In this document: one piece after another, positions 32,687 to 40,544 of the stretch | Position numbering within the stretch: the stretch's first letter is position 1 | How the letters are laid out: each line of letters begins with the position of its first letter | Assembly (NCBI GenBank): GCA_029863385.1 | Contig: JAOTVU010000024.1 | Span: 1-42,602, forward strand | Direction of reading: 5' to 3' | Source of the DNA: Acidimicrobiia bacterium | Lineage (GTDB): Bacteria > Actinomycetota > Acidimicrobiia > Acidimicrobiales > SZUA-35 | DNA length: 42,602 bases | Notes under the pieces: model-generated | Databases searched by the model: none | Told to the model about the DNA's origin: nothing | What the model saw: only the letters and a program-made list of their open reading frames with translations | Made by a program: the position numbers and the translations under genes

Positions 32687-33081
32687 ACCGTGCTGTGGTG
32701 CTTTGGCTCAGGCAAATAGTCGAAGCCAAGCGGCGCATAGTCGTAGATATAGAACCAGACAAGACCATCGACACTGATGAAGATGTCGGATTCCATTCTC
32801 AGGCTTGCCGGCCCCAGCGCCCAGGCGGCGTGCGAGATTGCCGCTCCCCCATGATGGATATCGGCATGACCGACGAAGTTTGCTCGGTGATCCCACACGA
32901 CATCGGGGGAAAGGAACACGGCAAAGACGCTGCCTCCCTCGGCGATCTGCCCCTCTCGGAGACCACCGTGCCAGGCCCGGGCCTCCTCGGCCCACTGTGA
33001 CGAGGACGATGAGCAGCCCGAGGCGGATGCGATGAGCGTCAGCGCAACGAGGCCTGTCAGCCATCGGTATCGCATAGTCAT
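32683..33081 (-). CDS. Lipoprotein, SnoaL-like, upstream part of the split locus
   Basis: A 132-residue product from ATG 33081 (ATG 33075 also possible). The N-terminus is a lipoprotein signal: RYRWLTGLVALTLIASASGC, then a Ser run. The rest (AWHGGLREGQIAEGGSVFAVFLSPDVVWDHRANFVGHADI, then IFISVDGLVWFYIYDYAP) has the helix-strand pattern of SnoaL/NTF2-like proteins, but its last strands seem missing. It ends with a GTGA overlap into the next frame, whose first residues (SLMDPIGP) could complete the domain. Together the three frames give a secreted two-SnoaL plus zinc-peptidase lipoprotein of about 515 residues; as separate cistrons only this one would be exported. Confidence 0.6.
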   Translation of the reverse strand: MTMRYRWLTGLVALTLIASASGCSSSSSQWAEEARAWHGGLREGQIAEGGSVFAVFLSPDVVWDHRANFVGHADIHHGGAAISHAAWALGPASLRMESDIFISVDGLVWFYIYDYAPLGFDYLPEPKHHSTV

Positions 33082-33084
33082 CTT

Positions 33085-33351
33085 CTAGCAACGGCCGCCG
33101 TTGCGGTGTAGAGCCCTTTGTCGGTTTTCTGTCAGCCGGTCCGGCGCCTTCCATCCACGGGCAACCAAATCCGATCGATCCCGGGTGGCGACCACCAGCG
33201 GGTACGGCTACGGCAAAAGCTCAGTGAGATCTGTCGGCGTGAGGGCTTGTGCGACGACAATCCGACAGCGATCCCCGACATAGCAATCAGGCGGGCTGAT
33301 CGATTCGATTCTGCGAACCGTTCCGGCCGGAACGTCACCGTTGGCATTCAT
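33085..33351 (-). pseudogene. Small ORF interrupted by an in-frame TAG
   Basis: From ATG 33351 the frame reads MNANGDVPAGTVRRIES, then DCYVGDRCRIVVAQALTPTD and LTELLP, followed by TAG at 33208-33210. It continues PYPLVVATRDRSDLVARGWK, then APDRLTENRQRALHRNGG, to a second TAG at 33085. Both sides look protein-like, so a Gln or Glu codon may have mutated to TAG. The frame is also contiguous with the stop of the secreted-protein gene at 33397. I do not recognise a family. No strong ribosome site precedes ATG. Confidence 0.35.
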
Positions 33352-33396
33352 GGCTGTCGACCCCGTTGCACGAGTGCGCAGCAGCGATTGCCTCCG

Positions 33397-33981
33397 CTAC
33401 AACTTCAACGCCTCACACAGCAACGACAGCGCGCCACCTTCGCCGGAGAAGACAGGGAAGTGACCGGTGGTCTGGACCACGACTTCGTCTTCATTCAGCA
33501 GCTCACCGGTCGCTGCGTCGATCACCAGCCGGATTTCCCAGTCGATAATGCCGGCATCGGCCACGTTGCCTCCGGCGATCAGGTTCACGAAGCTGATCGA
33601 CTCGCGATGGGGAATGAGGACGGTGAGCGTGCCGTCTCCGTTGTCGACCACCTGCTCCGGTTCGAATTGGATCATGGACGTGCCGATGGTCCTCACGTCG
33701 GCATACGGCGACGACAGTGTCGACCGCGAATTGATGTGGATCTTGGACCGTCCATCGGCGAACTCAACGATGTGTATGTTGAACGTGGAGTCGACGATCA
33801 CCGGCACACCGCATGCGGCACTGAGATCATCGTTGGCGGCACCCTCCACCTCGAACCGGATACGTTCCCGTGTCACTCCCGAATCAGCCGCGGCCGAGAT
33901 CGGCGTGGCGAGAACGAGCGCGAGCATTCCTGCGAGAACGGCCATGGTTTGGCGAGCTTTGCGAACCCTCCGTGTGTGCAT
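33397..33981 (-). CDS. Secreted protein of unknown function
   Basis: A 194-residue protein starting at ATG 33981, 8 nt after GGAGG. An Arg-rich leader and hydrophobic core (TMAVLAGMLALVLATPISAAADSG) make a Sec signal peptide cut near ADS. The mature part is beta-rich: FEVEGAANDDLSAACGVPVIVD, FNIHIVEFADGRSKIHIN, and DGTLTVLIPHRESISFVNLIAGG. Two Cys, one near the start and one near the end (LLCEAL), could pair. This alternating-strand pattern is common in actinobacterial secreted proteins with no known activity. It lies downstream of the ECF sigma/anti-sigma pair on the same strand, with about 140 bp between, so it might be a target of that sigma factor. Confidence 0.75.
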   Translation of the reverse strand: MHTRRVRKARQTMAVLAGMLALVLATPISAAADSGVTRERIRFEVEGAANDDLSAACGVPVIVDSTFNIHIVEFADGRSKIHINSRSTLSSPYADVRTIGTSMIQFEPEQVVDNGDGTLTVLIPHRESISFVNLIAGGNVADAGIIDWEIRLVIDAATGELLNEDEVVVQTTGHFPVFSGEGGALSLLCEALKL

Positions 33982-34120
33982 TACCTGTTCCTCCATGTGC
34001 TTGGTTGCAGAGGTACAGTCGCTGTCTCTTCGAAGATCCGTCGCCGATCCCCAGAAAAGATTTGGTCGAAACGCGGCCGACAACGAACAGGCGTCTACCG
34101 ATTCGCACGCCCTGCCCCGC

Positions 34121-35092
34121 TCAATCGAGAGTGGCGAGGTACTCCGCCGTGTATCGCTCCCACAGTTGGATCGACTCCGGAGTGAGATGGGGGAACGACG
34201 GAAAGTCACCGCCCATGAGGCGATCGCCTTCGTTCATGACTGCGAAGTCGTCAGGGTGGTTCTGCCGGACCCACGTATTGAATCCGACTTCCACGTCGGT
34301 GTAGAAATCGAATGCGACGATCTGGTGGTCGACTCTGGTGATCCGCCCGTCAGAGATCTCCAGAAGAAAGACGTTGCCCTCGTAGGGTCCCAAACCGAGC
34401 CGTTCGTTGATCGGACCCTGGATGGTGTAAGTGCAGCCAACCCGCCCCGGTGCCGACAAGCTGCACGACGGTTCCAGGTACTGCCAACCCACCGCCTGCT
34501 CCCACTCCGCCTGAAGGAGAACCTCGTCGACCGATTGGGCGATCTCGGCCGTATTGAACGATACATCCGGCGCCAGCAGCGAGAGGACGGTCTCTCCGTC
34601 GTAGTCCGCTCGAGCCTCCATGAACTGCATGGCAATCTCCTCGGCGATCTCCGCTTCGGCTGCAGCGTCGACCGGGGTGTCGTCGGGGCCCTGGGCTGAC
34701 GTCGTCGTGACCGTCGACGACGTCGGCCCCGGCATGATGACACTGACCCTGTCCTCCTGGCGGACCGCGAGTACACCGACCACGACCAGTGCCACCGCCG
34801 CCGCGATCCCGATGAGAAGCAAGCGGCGCGAACCGACGCCAGGTCGACCTGCAACCGGATCACGCTCGATCGTGGTGTCCTCCGGAGCCGGAAGCTCGAC
34901 CATGCGGTCATCACCGATTCGTGCGCCCGGGCCATCGACTGCGGACGCGGAATCCACCTCGACCGCCTCCACGAAGGCCGCCCGCATCGCCTCCCGGGCC
35001 CGGGCCTTCGCCGCCTGGTCGACGTTCAGGCCGGCGCCGGCCGACTCCAGCATTCGGGCGATCTCCTCATCGGAGGGAGTGTGATCGCTCAT
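34121..35092 (-). CDS. Anti-sigma-type membrane protein with extracytoplasmic NTF2/SnoaL-like domain
   Basis: A 323-residue protein from ATG 35092, which overlaps the ECF sigma stop (ATGA) and follows GGAGGAGG. The cytoplasmic part (1-90) is acidic and helical (SDEEIARMLESAGAGLNVDQ, ARAREAMRAAFVEAV). One membrane helix spans 91-110. The outside part has a Thr/Ser linker and a domain with SnoaL-like features (EEIAMQFMEARADYDGETVLSLLAPDVSF, ISDGRITRVDHQIVAFDFY) and two Cys (SCSL, GCTY). No HxxxCxxC zinc motif is visible, so it is not a ZAS-type anti-sigma. Coupling to the sigma gene makes sigma control its likely role. Confidence 0.78.
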   Translation of the reverse strand: MSDHTPSDEEIARMLESAGAGLNVDQAAKARAREAMRAAFVEAVEVDSASAVDGPGARIGDDRMVELPAPEDTTIERDPVAGRPGVGSRRLLLIGIAAAVALVVVGVLAVRQEDRVSVIMPGPTSSTVTTTSAQGPDDTPVDAAAEAEIAEEIAMQFMEARADYDGETVLSLLAPDVSFNTAEIAQSVDEVLLQAEWEQAVGWQYLEPSCSLSAPGRVGCTYTIQGPINERLGLGPYEGNVFLLEISDGRITRVDHQIVAFDFYTDVEVGFNTWVRQNHPDDFAVMNEGDRLMGGDFPSFPHLTPESIQLWERYTAEYLATLD

Positions 35093-35673
35093 TGGACCTC
35101 CTCCCATGCCGCCAGAAAGGACCGCCGAGCGCGGGCAAGCCCGGACTCGGCGGCCCGATAGGTGAGTTCGAGTTCCTCGGCTATCTCGGTGACCGACCAG
35201 CCGTCGAGGTAGCGAAGAGTGAGCAGGGCTCGCTGTCGTCCGGAGAGCGACGCCAGCGCCTCGTGCACGAGATGGCTCGTTTCGGTGGCGGCGTCTTCGA
35301 CGTCGACACGGTCACCGGCCGCGCCCAACTCGATGATTCGCAGGATTCGCTTGCGGTGTCGCTCGGCGCTGCGCCAATGGTCGATGAGCCGGCGGCGGGC
35401 CACCATGTAGAGCCACGAGGCATCGGCCACGAAGTCGGTTTCGCCTGCTGCTCGTCGAGCCGCATCGACGAAGACCGCTGCGGTGACGTCTTCGGCAACC
35501 GCGCGTGATCCGGTTCGGATCAGGCAATACCGCAGGATGCCGTCGTACGACTGGTCGAACAGCTTCTCGAGCCTGGCCGCCGAGTTCCGGCGGTCCGACT
35601 CCGGCGACCAACCGGTCGTGGGACTCTGCGACACACCGGGTACTTCGTTGCGATCACGGCCTTTCCGTCGCAC
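35089..35673 (-). CDS. ECF RNA polymerase sigma factor
   Basis: A 194-residue protein starting at GTG 35673 behind TAGGGGG. Region 2 is at about 36-100 (LFDQSYDGILRYCLIRTGSRAVAEDVTAAVFVDAARR, then ASWLYMVARRRLIDHWR). Region 4 is at about 130-190 (ALASLSGRQRALLTLRYLDGWSVTEIAEELELTYRAAESGLARARRSF). The order and lengths are standard for SigE/ECF-type factors directing transcription of a small regulon. Its stop overlaps the start of the anti-sigma-like gene by four bases, the usual arrangement for a co-translated sigma/anti-sigma pair. Confidence 0.9.
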   Translation of the reverse strand: MRRKGRDRNEVPGVSQSPTTGWSPESDRRNSAARLEKLFDQSYDGILRYCLIRTGSRAVAEDVTAAVFVDAARRAAGETDFVADASWLYMVARRRLIDHWRSAERHRKRILRIIELGAAGDRVDVEDAATETSHLVHEALASLSGRQRALLTLRYLDGWSVTEIAEELELTYRAAESGLARARRSFLAAWEEVQ

Positions 35674-35685
35674 CGCCCCCTATTT

Positions 35686-36600
35686 TCATATTCGGGCGAG
35701 CGGGTCGACGCCCGTGAGCTCGACCGACGCTTCCCAGAGCCGGCGCTGCACGTTCTCGTCGTTGGCCGTGGCACTGCTCGAGGCGAGGCCGGCCGGGCCG
35801 GACATCTCACGGAAGCGGGTCGGCCCGAGGTAGTCCCCGCCGTCGACCTCGGGCGACGTCGCCGCCATCAGGCTCGGCCACGAACCCTGTTCGGCCGAGT
35901 TGAGGACCAGCCCGATCATGGGCGCCAGCAGCCGGACCGGCCCCGGGAAGTGGCGGGTCAGTTCGGTGCGGGCGATGCCCGGGTGGGCGGCCAGGGCCCG
36001 GACGGGCGACCCGGCCGCCCGGAGCCGACGGTCGAGCTCGAAGGTGAACAGCAGGTTCGCAAGCTTGCTCTGCCCGTAGCGGGCCCCGGCGGAGTAGCCC
36101 TGCTCGGCCTGCAGGTCATCGAAGAAGATCTCGGCGTCGCGGTGGGCGATCGATGCGACGCTGACGACGCGCGCCGCGGGAGCGGCGGCGAGCAACGGTA
36201 GAAGGTGCCCGGTGAGCGCAAAGTGTCCGAGGTGGTTCACACCGAGTTGGAGTTCGAAGCCATCCGCGGTCGTTCCGTACGGCGGCATCATCACGCCGGC
36301 GTTGTTCACCAGGATGTCGAGTTTCTCCTCGCTGTCGCCCAGCCGGCCTGCGGCATCCTCGACGGCCGCGAGCGAGGAGAGGTCCAGCTGCAGGACGTCC
36401 GCCTCGCTGTCCGGGCCCTCATCCCGCAGACGGCTGAGCGCCTCGGCGCCCTTGGCGGCCGAGCGAGACCCGATCAGCACCCGCGCGCCGGCCTTGGCGA
36501 GGTGGACGGCGGTCCAGAAGCCGAGTCCGGTATTCGCGCCCGTGACCAGGGCGGTCCGGCCATACTGGTCAGGGACATCGTGTGCGGTGAATCCTGACAT
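35686..36600 (-). CDS. Short-chain dehydrogenase/reductase (retinol-dehydrogenase-like)
   Basis: A 304-residue SDR. ATG 36600 follows GGAGGAG; the open frame upstream is not family-like. TALVTGANTGLGFWTAVHLAKAG is the TGxxxGxG cofactor site; with R in LIGSRSAAK it suggests NADP(H). LDILVNNAG and a YGQSK catalytic box (GARYGQSKLANLLF) follow, with Ser upstream in VVSVASIAH. The layout resembles the 'protochlorophyllide/retinol dehydrogenase-like' SDR group with a longer C-terminal region (HPGIARTELTRHFPGP). The substrate is unknown. It is read in the same direction as the ECF sigma gene 12 bp downstream, so it could be in the same transcript. Confidence 0.88.
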   Translation of the reverse strand: MSGFTAHDVPDQYGRTALVTGANTGLGFWTAVHLAKAGARVLIGSRSAAKGAEALSRLRDEGPDSEADVLQLDLSSLAAVEDAAGRLGDSEEKLDILVNNAGVMMPPYGTTADGFELQLGVNHLGHFALTGHLLPLLAAAPAARVVSVASIAHRDAEIFFDDLQAEQGYSAGARYGQSKLANLLFTFELDRRLRAAGSPVRALAAHPGIARTELTRHFPGPVRLLAPMIGLVLNSAEQGSWPSLMAATSPEVDGGDYLGPTRFREMSGPAGLASSSATANDENVQRRLWEASVELTGVDPLARI

Positions 36601-36941
36601 GGGGGGTTCTCCTCCAACGGTGGGAGTGGGAAACGGGCGGCTGAATCCTTCCCGGACTCGTGCACAGCGTACTCGGAGACCGGGCCGGCCTGAGCACGAA
36701 ACCGAGAACCGCACGTTGGCCGGATCCATGCAGGTCTGCTACCACGGGTGGAGACCAGTAACGGGTACTCGTGTCGATGGCTGCAGATGGAGCGAGCTTC
36801 GATCGGCCATCCAAGGCGGAGAGGATTTTCCAAGTCCGGTGAGGGGATTCGCCGTCGTTGATCGTTGAGTCGGGTGATGGAGCAGAGTAGGGACCAAAAC
36901 GCCACCGATGCAGTGGCTGAGCGATCCCCTCCTTCGCGGAC
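36601..36941. other. Divergent intergenic region
   Basis: These 341 bases separate the divergent SDR and ECF sigma genes. They contain the SDR ribosome site. From TTG 36865, a short plus-strand frame encodes MEQSRDQNATDAVAERSP, which would make a plausible sigma N-terminus if joined by a frameshift near 36925. No convincing promoter boxes, hairpin or RNA gene were seen. Confidence 0.4.
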
Positions 36942-37424
36942 ATGTACGACGTCCACGTCGAGGAGGTCTACCACTTCATTCATCGGCGTTGTCGAGATCA
37001 CTCACTCGCTGAAGACATCACCCAGGAGACGTTCGCGGAGGCGATCCGCAGCACCGATGATCCGAGTTCGGTCTCCGTCGGCTGGCTGCTGACCGTCGCC
37101 AGGAACCGTCTCATCGACGTGCTCAGACGGAAGGCCCGGCACGAGGGCAAGCTCCGGCTTGTCGCCGCCGGGTCGGACCACACGACCGATGTCGAGCCGG
37201 CGGAACGGCTTCGGGTCGTGAAGGCGCTGAACACGTTGAGCCTCGACCACCGGCTTGTCCTGACCCTGCACTACATCGACGGCCTCACGGTGCCCGCCAT
37301 CGCCGAACATCTCGATCGGTCGGTGAAGTCGGTTGAGGGCCTGGTGACGCGTGCCCGGCGAGAACTCAGGACGAAACTCGACGACGGTGACCATGCCTCA
37401 GGAACGGGGGCCGTTCATGACTGA
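36942..37424 (+). CDS. ECF RNA polymerase sigma factor (second)
   Basis: A 160-residue protein from ATG 36942. Region 2 reads MYDVHVEEVYHFIHRRCRDHSLAEDITQETFAEAIR, then SVGWLLTVARNRLIDVLRRKARHE. Region 4 reads ALNTLSLDHRLVLTLHYIDGLTVPAIAEHLDRSVKSVEGLVTRARREL. The start is close to region 2 and lacks a ribosome site; the preceding in-frame stop is only eight codons away, so the natural N-terminus may lie in the other frame upstream. The 3' end overlaps the start of an anti-sigma-like gene (8 bp), but that partner is frameshifted, so this sigma may be unregulated or itself decaying. Confidence 0.82.
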   Translation: MYDVHVEEVYHFIHRRCRDHSLAEDITQETFAEAIRSTDDPSSVSVGWLLTVARNRLIDVLRRKARHEGKLRLVAAGSDHTTDVEPAERLRVVKALNTLSLDHRLVLTLHYIDGLTVPAIAEHLDRSVKSVEGLVTRARRELRTKLDDGDHASGTGAVHD

Positions 37425-38376
37425 CGACCTCGAACGGTTGGTGCGCTCCACCGAGGGCGAGGGACCCTCGCCTGAATTTGTGACGAGATTGCGGGAGCGG
37501 ATCGTGGCGGAGACGTCGCCGCCGGGCATTCCGGCTGACGACCACCCGGTCGTCGACATCGATCTTCGGTCGAACAGGTCCGACAGGAGGGACACGGCAA
37601 CGGCAACTCGTTGGAACTGGTGGCACTGGTGGCGGCGGTCGTGGCGCTGATCTTCGGCTTCCTGGCCCTCGATGACGATAGGGGGCTCGAAACCATCGGT
37701 CGGGACGACGAATCACCGCCCACGTCGACGATCGATCAGGGCAACGAGGCGCCGTTCGCCATCATCGCCGGCACCAGAGACGCGGACGATCCTGTCTGGT
37801 TGGACGAAGCCGAACGCGTCGTGTCGACAATGGCGTTCGGCGACATCCCCCGAACCCGGTTCTGGTAGCGAGTGCCGGGCCGATCGACCTCGCCTTTCTC
37901 GATGGCGTCCGAGTTGATATGCCCGGCGACGGCCTTGTCATTCCGGGTCCGGTTCCGGCGGTGGGCACCATCAGCATCGACGAGTCCCGGGTTGGATAAG
38001 TTTCATGGCCAATCCGCTCGATCGCTCCTCCGGTAGTCCGATTGACGCCACCGATCTGGTCGCACGGATAACGGTCAACAGTGACGAGGTGATCGAGGTT
38101 GGTTCGGTATCGGTCGGCGGCCTCAGCGCTCAGGTCTTCGACATCAGCGGCGGTAGTGGTTACATCAACGTGAAGTGGCATCCGGACTCCAATCCCACGC
38201 AGGGCTTGGGATGGTTCCTTCCGCCTCGGGCCCGGCTCTGGCTGGTCGACCACCCCGACCGCGGCCTGCTGATGATCGCGGCCGAGACCTGGGAAGAGGG
38301 GGACGAATCGTCGCCCCCGATCGTGGCCACCGCCGAAGAGATGCTGGCCTCACTCGAGTTCATCGAACTCGGCTGA
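37417..38376 (+). pseudogene. Frameshifted anti-sigma-type membrane protein
   Basis: ATG 37417 opens MTDDLERLVRSTEGEGPSPEFVTRLRERIV, an anti-sigma-like cytoplasmic start. The membrane helix then appears in another frame (LELVALVAAVVALIFGFLAL, about 37611-37675). After TAG 37866 the coding sense moves again (VLVASAGPIDLAFLDGVRVDMPGDG, about 37860-37995). The last part (ITVNSDEVIEVGSVSVGG, GLGWFLPPRARLWLVDHPDRG) is in the frame of 38005-38376. At least three frame changes break what was one gene of about 320 codons. An isolated protein from ATG 38005 (123 aa) could still be made. Confidence 0.65.
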
Positions 38377-38463
38377 GCCCGACGGTTTGAGCGACTGCAC
38401 CGCCGGTTTCTGCGCCATGCGCGTTCTGGGTCTATTGACGGCAACCAGGGCCCGGAGGTTCTC

Positions 38464-39267
38464 TCACGAGGCACCACCGGCGATCTCGATGTTGACCCCG
38501 GTGAGGTAGGAGGCATCGTCCGACAGCAGGAACCGCACGACCGAGGCCACCTCGTCCGGGGTACCGTAGCGGCGGAGCGGAACCTGGCCGATCATCTGGG
38601 CCGCCACCGTCTCGACGTCGTCGCCGTAGTACTGGCTGGGAGCTGCGGCCTGCAGCTCGACCTGGCGATCCCACATCATTCCCGGGCCGATGAATGCCGG
38701 GCTGACGGCGTTGACCCGGATCCCGTTTGGGGCGAGGTCGGTGGCCGCCGTTTTGGTCAGGCCGAGCACCGCGGCCTTCGATGCCGCGTAGGCCACCATG
38801 TTCGGGGGCCCGCCCAGCGCCGCCATGGAAGCCGCGTTGACGATCGCGCCGGGCCGCCCGATCTCCAGCAGGGCGTTGACGCAGGCCCGGAGGACCACGA
38901 AAACCCCCGTCACGTTGATGTCCTGGACTCGGCGGAAATCGTCGACGTCGTAGTCGGCGGTGTTGGCGAACGAGCCCTGGTAGCCGGCGTTGTTGTAGAT
39001 CGCGTCCGGCACCCCGATCTCATCGATCACCAGAGCGAGGGCCTCCCCGACCGACTCGGGATCGGTCACGTCGAAGGTGGCCATCGTCAGCGAGGCGGCG
39101 GGATTGGCCGACCGACAGGCCTCCACGGCGGCGGCCAGGGCGTCGGTGCGGCTGGGGAGGTCGCACACCGCAACCGAGGCCCCGTCTGCCGCCAGGCGTG
39201 CCGCCGCCGCCCGACCGAGATCGCCGGCCGCGCCGGTCACCAGGGCAACCCGGCCATCCATCGTCAT
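38464..39267 (-). CDS. Classical short-chain dehydrogenase/reductase
   Basis: A 267-residue SDR starting at ATG 39267 (ATG 39261 also possible). VALVTGAAGDLGRAAAARLAADG is the TGxxxGxG motif; the Asp in VCDLPSR suggests NAD(H). IYNNAGYQG gives the NNAG box, VNAASMAALGG the catalytic Ser, and VAYAASKAAVLGLTK the YxxxK pair. The C-terminus (ASYLTGVNIEIAGGAS) is the standard classical-SDR ending. It is the last gene of the minus-strand sugar ABC transporter operon, 136 bp after the ATPase, so oxidation of the imported sugar or polyol is a reasonable inference. Polyol/sugar dehydrogenases of this class are common in such operons. Confidence 0.9.
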   Translation of the reverse strand: MTMDGRVALVTGAAGDLGRAAAARLAADGASVAVCDLPSRTDALAAAVEACRSANPAASLTMATFDVTDPESVGEALALVIDEIGVPDAIYNNAGYQGSFANTADYDVDDFRRVQDINVTGVFVVLRACVNALLEIGRPGAIVNAASMAALGGPPNMVAYAASKAAVLGLTKTAATDLAPNGIRVNAVSPAFIGPGMMWDRQVELQAAAPSQYYGDDVETVAAQMIGQVPLRRYGTPDEVASVVRFLLSDDASYLTGVNIEIAGGAS

Positions 39268-39282
39268 CGCCGGCGGACCGTC

Positions 39283-39403
39283 ATGTGAGGCGCTCGCCGC
39301 TCTGGTCGAAGAGGGAGCCGGTCATGAGAGGATCGACCCCTACGACGAAGGAACGGTCCGGGGGGAGAGGTCCGGCATCGTCGTCGCAGGTCGAGGAAGG
39401 GGA
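39283..39403 (-). other. In-frame coding remnant after the ABC ATPase stop
   Basis: Directly after the ATPase TGA the same frame continues without stops for about 40 codons: SFVVGVDPLMTGSLFDQSGERLT, then TGA at 39283. The phrase VDPLMTGSLFDQSGERL resembles the last strands of MsmX/UgpC-type ATPases (VDPARLHLFDxxTGRRL), which the ATPase itself already has. It may be a duplicated or recombined 3' end. No ribosome site suggests separate translation. Confidence 0.3.
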
Positions 39404-40480
39404 TCACGTACCCAGACGCCGCCCGTCGGGTGTGAAGACATGGGTCGGGCCGTCGATGGCGATATGGACGGTGTCGTCGCGATCGATCTCGGTTTCGCCC
39501 GCGGCACGGACGACGAGCTGTATCGGTTCGTGCTGGTGATCGACCTGCACATGGAGGTAGGCCTCCGACCCGAGCTCTTCGACCACGATCACCTTGCCCG
39601 GCAGCCCTTCGGCGCCGACGGTGAGGTGCTCCGGTCGGACTCCCACCACGAGGTCACCTCCGGTGCTTTCGAGGTCATGGGCGACATCGGGGGTGACGGG
39701 GACCTGGAGTGATCCGATGCTCGGCGGGCCGCCGTTTCGGGAAACCTCGACGAGGTTCATGGCCGGCGAGCCGATGAAGCCGGCGACGAACAGGTTGGCG
39801 GGGTGGCTGTAGAGCGTTCGGGGCTTGTCGACCTGCTGGAGGACGCCGTCTTTGAGAACGGCGACCCGATGACCCATGGTCATGGCTTCGACCTGATCGT
39901 GGGTCACGTACACGGTGGTCACGCCCAGGCGGGCCTGCAGGTCGGTGAGCTCGGTGCGGGTCTGGACGCGGAGCTTGGCATCGAGGTTCGACAGGGGCTC
40001 GTCCATGAGGAACACCTGGGGGTGTCGCACGATGGCCCGCCCCATGGCCACCCGCTGACGCTGGCCACCGGAGAGGTTCTTCGGCTTACGATCGAGGAAC
40101 TCCTCGAGGCCGAGAATGCGAGCTGCTTCTTTGACCTGCTTGGCTCGTTCCTCCTTCGGGACCCCCTGCTGCTTGAGGGCGAAGCCCATGTTGGCCGCGA
40201 CCGTCATGTTCGGGTACAGCGCGTAGTTCTGGAAGACCATGGCGATGTCGCGGTCTTGGGGTGGGGTGAGGGTCACGTCGCGGTCGCCGATGTAGACGCT
40301 GCCGTGGTCGATGAATTCGAGGCCGGCCAACATCCGAAGGGCGGTGGACTTCCCGCAGCCCGACGGTCCGACCAGGACCAGGAACTCCCCATCGGCGATG
40401 TCGAGGTCCAGTTCGTTGACCGCAGGGACCTCGGTCCCGGGATAGATGCGAGTTGCCTTCTCGTAGCGAACTTCGCTCAT
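39404..40480 (-). CDS. ugpC: Sugar ABC transporter ATPase, MsmX/UgpC type
   Basis: A 358-residue ATPase. Walker A is GPSGCGKST (about 38-46), the Q-loop VFQNYALYPNMTV, the signature LSGGQRQRVAMGRAIVR, Walker B VFLMDEPLSNLDAK and the switch VYVTHDQVEAM. The C-terminal OB-type regulatory region (about 240-358, NLFVAGFIGSPAMNLVEV, VVGVRPEHLTV) is the MalK/UgpC type. It energises the two permeases encoded just upstream (65 bp gap) for carbohydrate uptake. MsmX/UgpC-type ATPases are often shared between several sugar importers, so the symbol describes the class rather than a proven glycerol-phosphate substrate. Confidence 0.92.
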   Translation of the reverse strand: MSEVRYEKATRIYPGTEVPAVNELDLDIADGEFLVLVGPSGCGKSTALRMLAGLEFIDHGSVYIGDRDVTLTPPQDRDIAMVFQNYALYPNMTVAANMGFALKQQGVPKEERAKQVKEAARILGLEEFLDRKPKNLSGGQRQRVAMGRAIVRHPQVFLMDEPLSNLDAKLRVQTRTELTDLQARLGVTTVYVTHDQVEAMTMGHRVAVLKDGVLQQVDKPRTLYSHPANLFVAGFIGSPAMNLVEVSRNGGPPSIGSLQVPVTPDVAHDLESTGGDLVVGVRPEHLTVGAEGLPGKVIVVEELGSEAYLHVQVDHQHEPIQLVVRAAGETEIDRDDTVHIAIDGPTHVFTPDGRRLGT

Positions 40481-40544
40481 TCCTTCTCTCCTTTGGTCGT
40501 GGCCGTGACGCCACTCGCTCGCTTCGACTTCCCGGCTGTACCGG

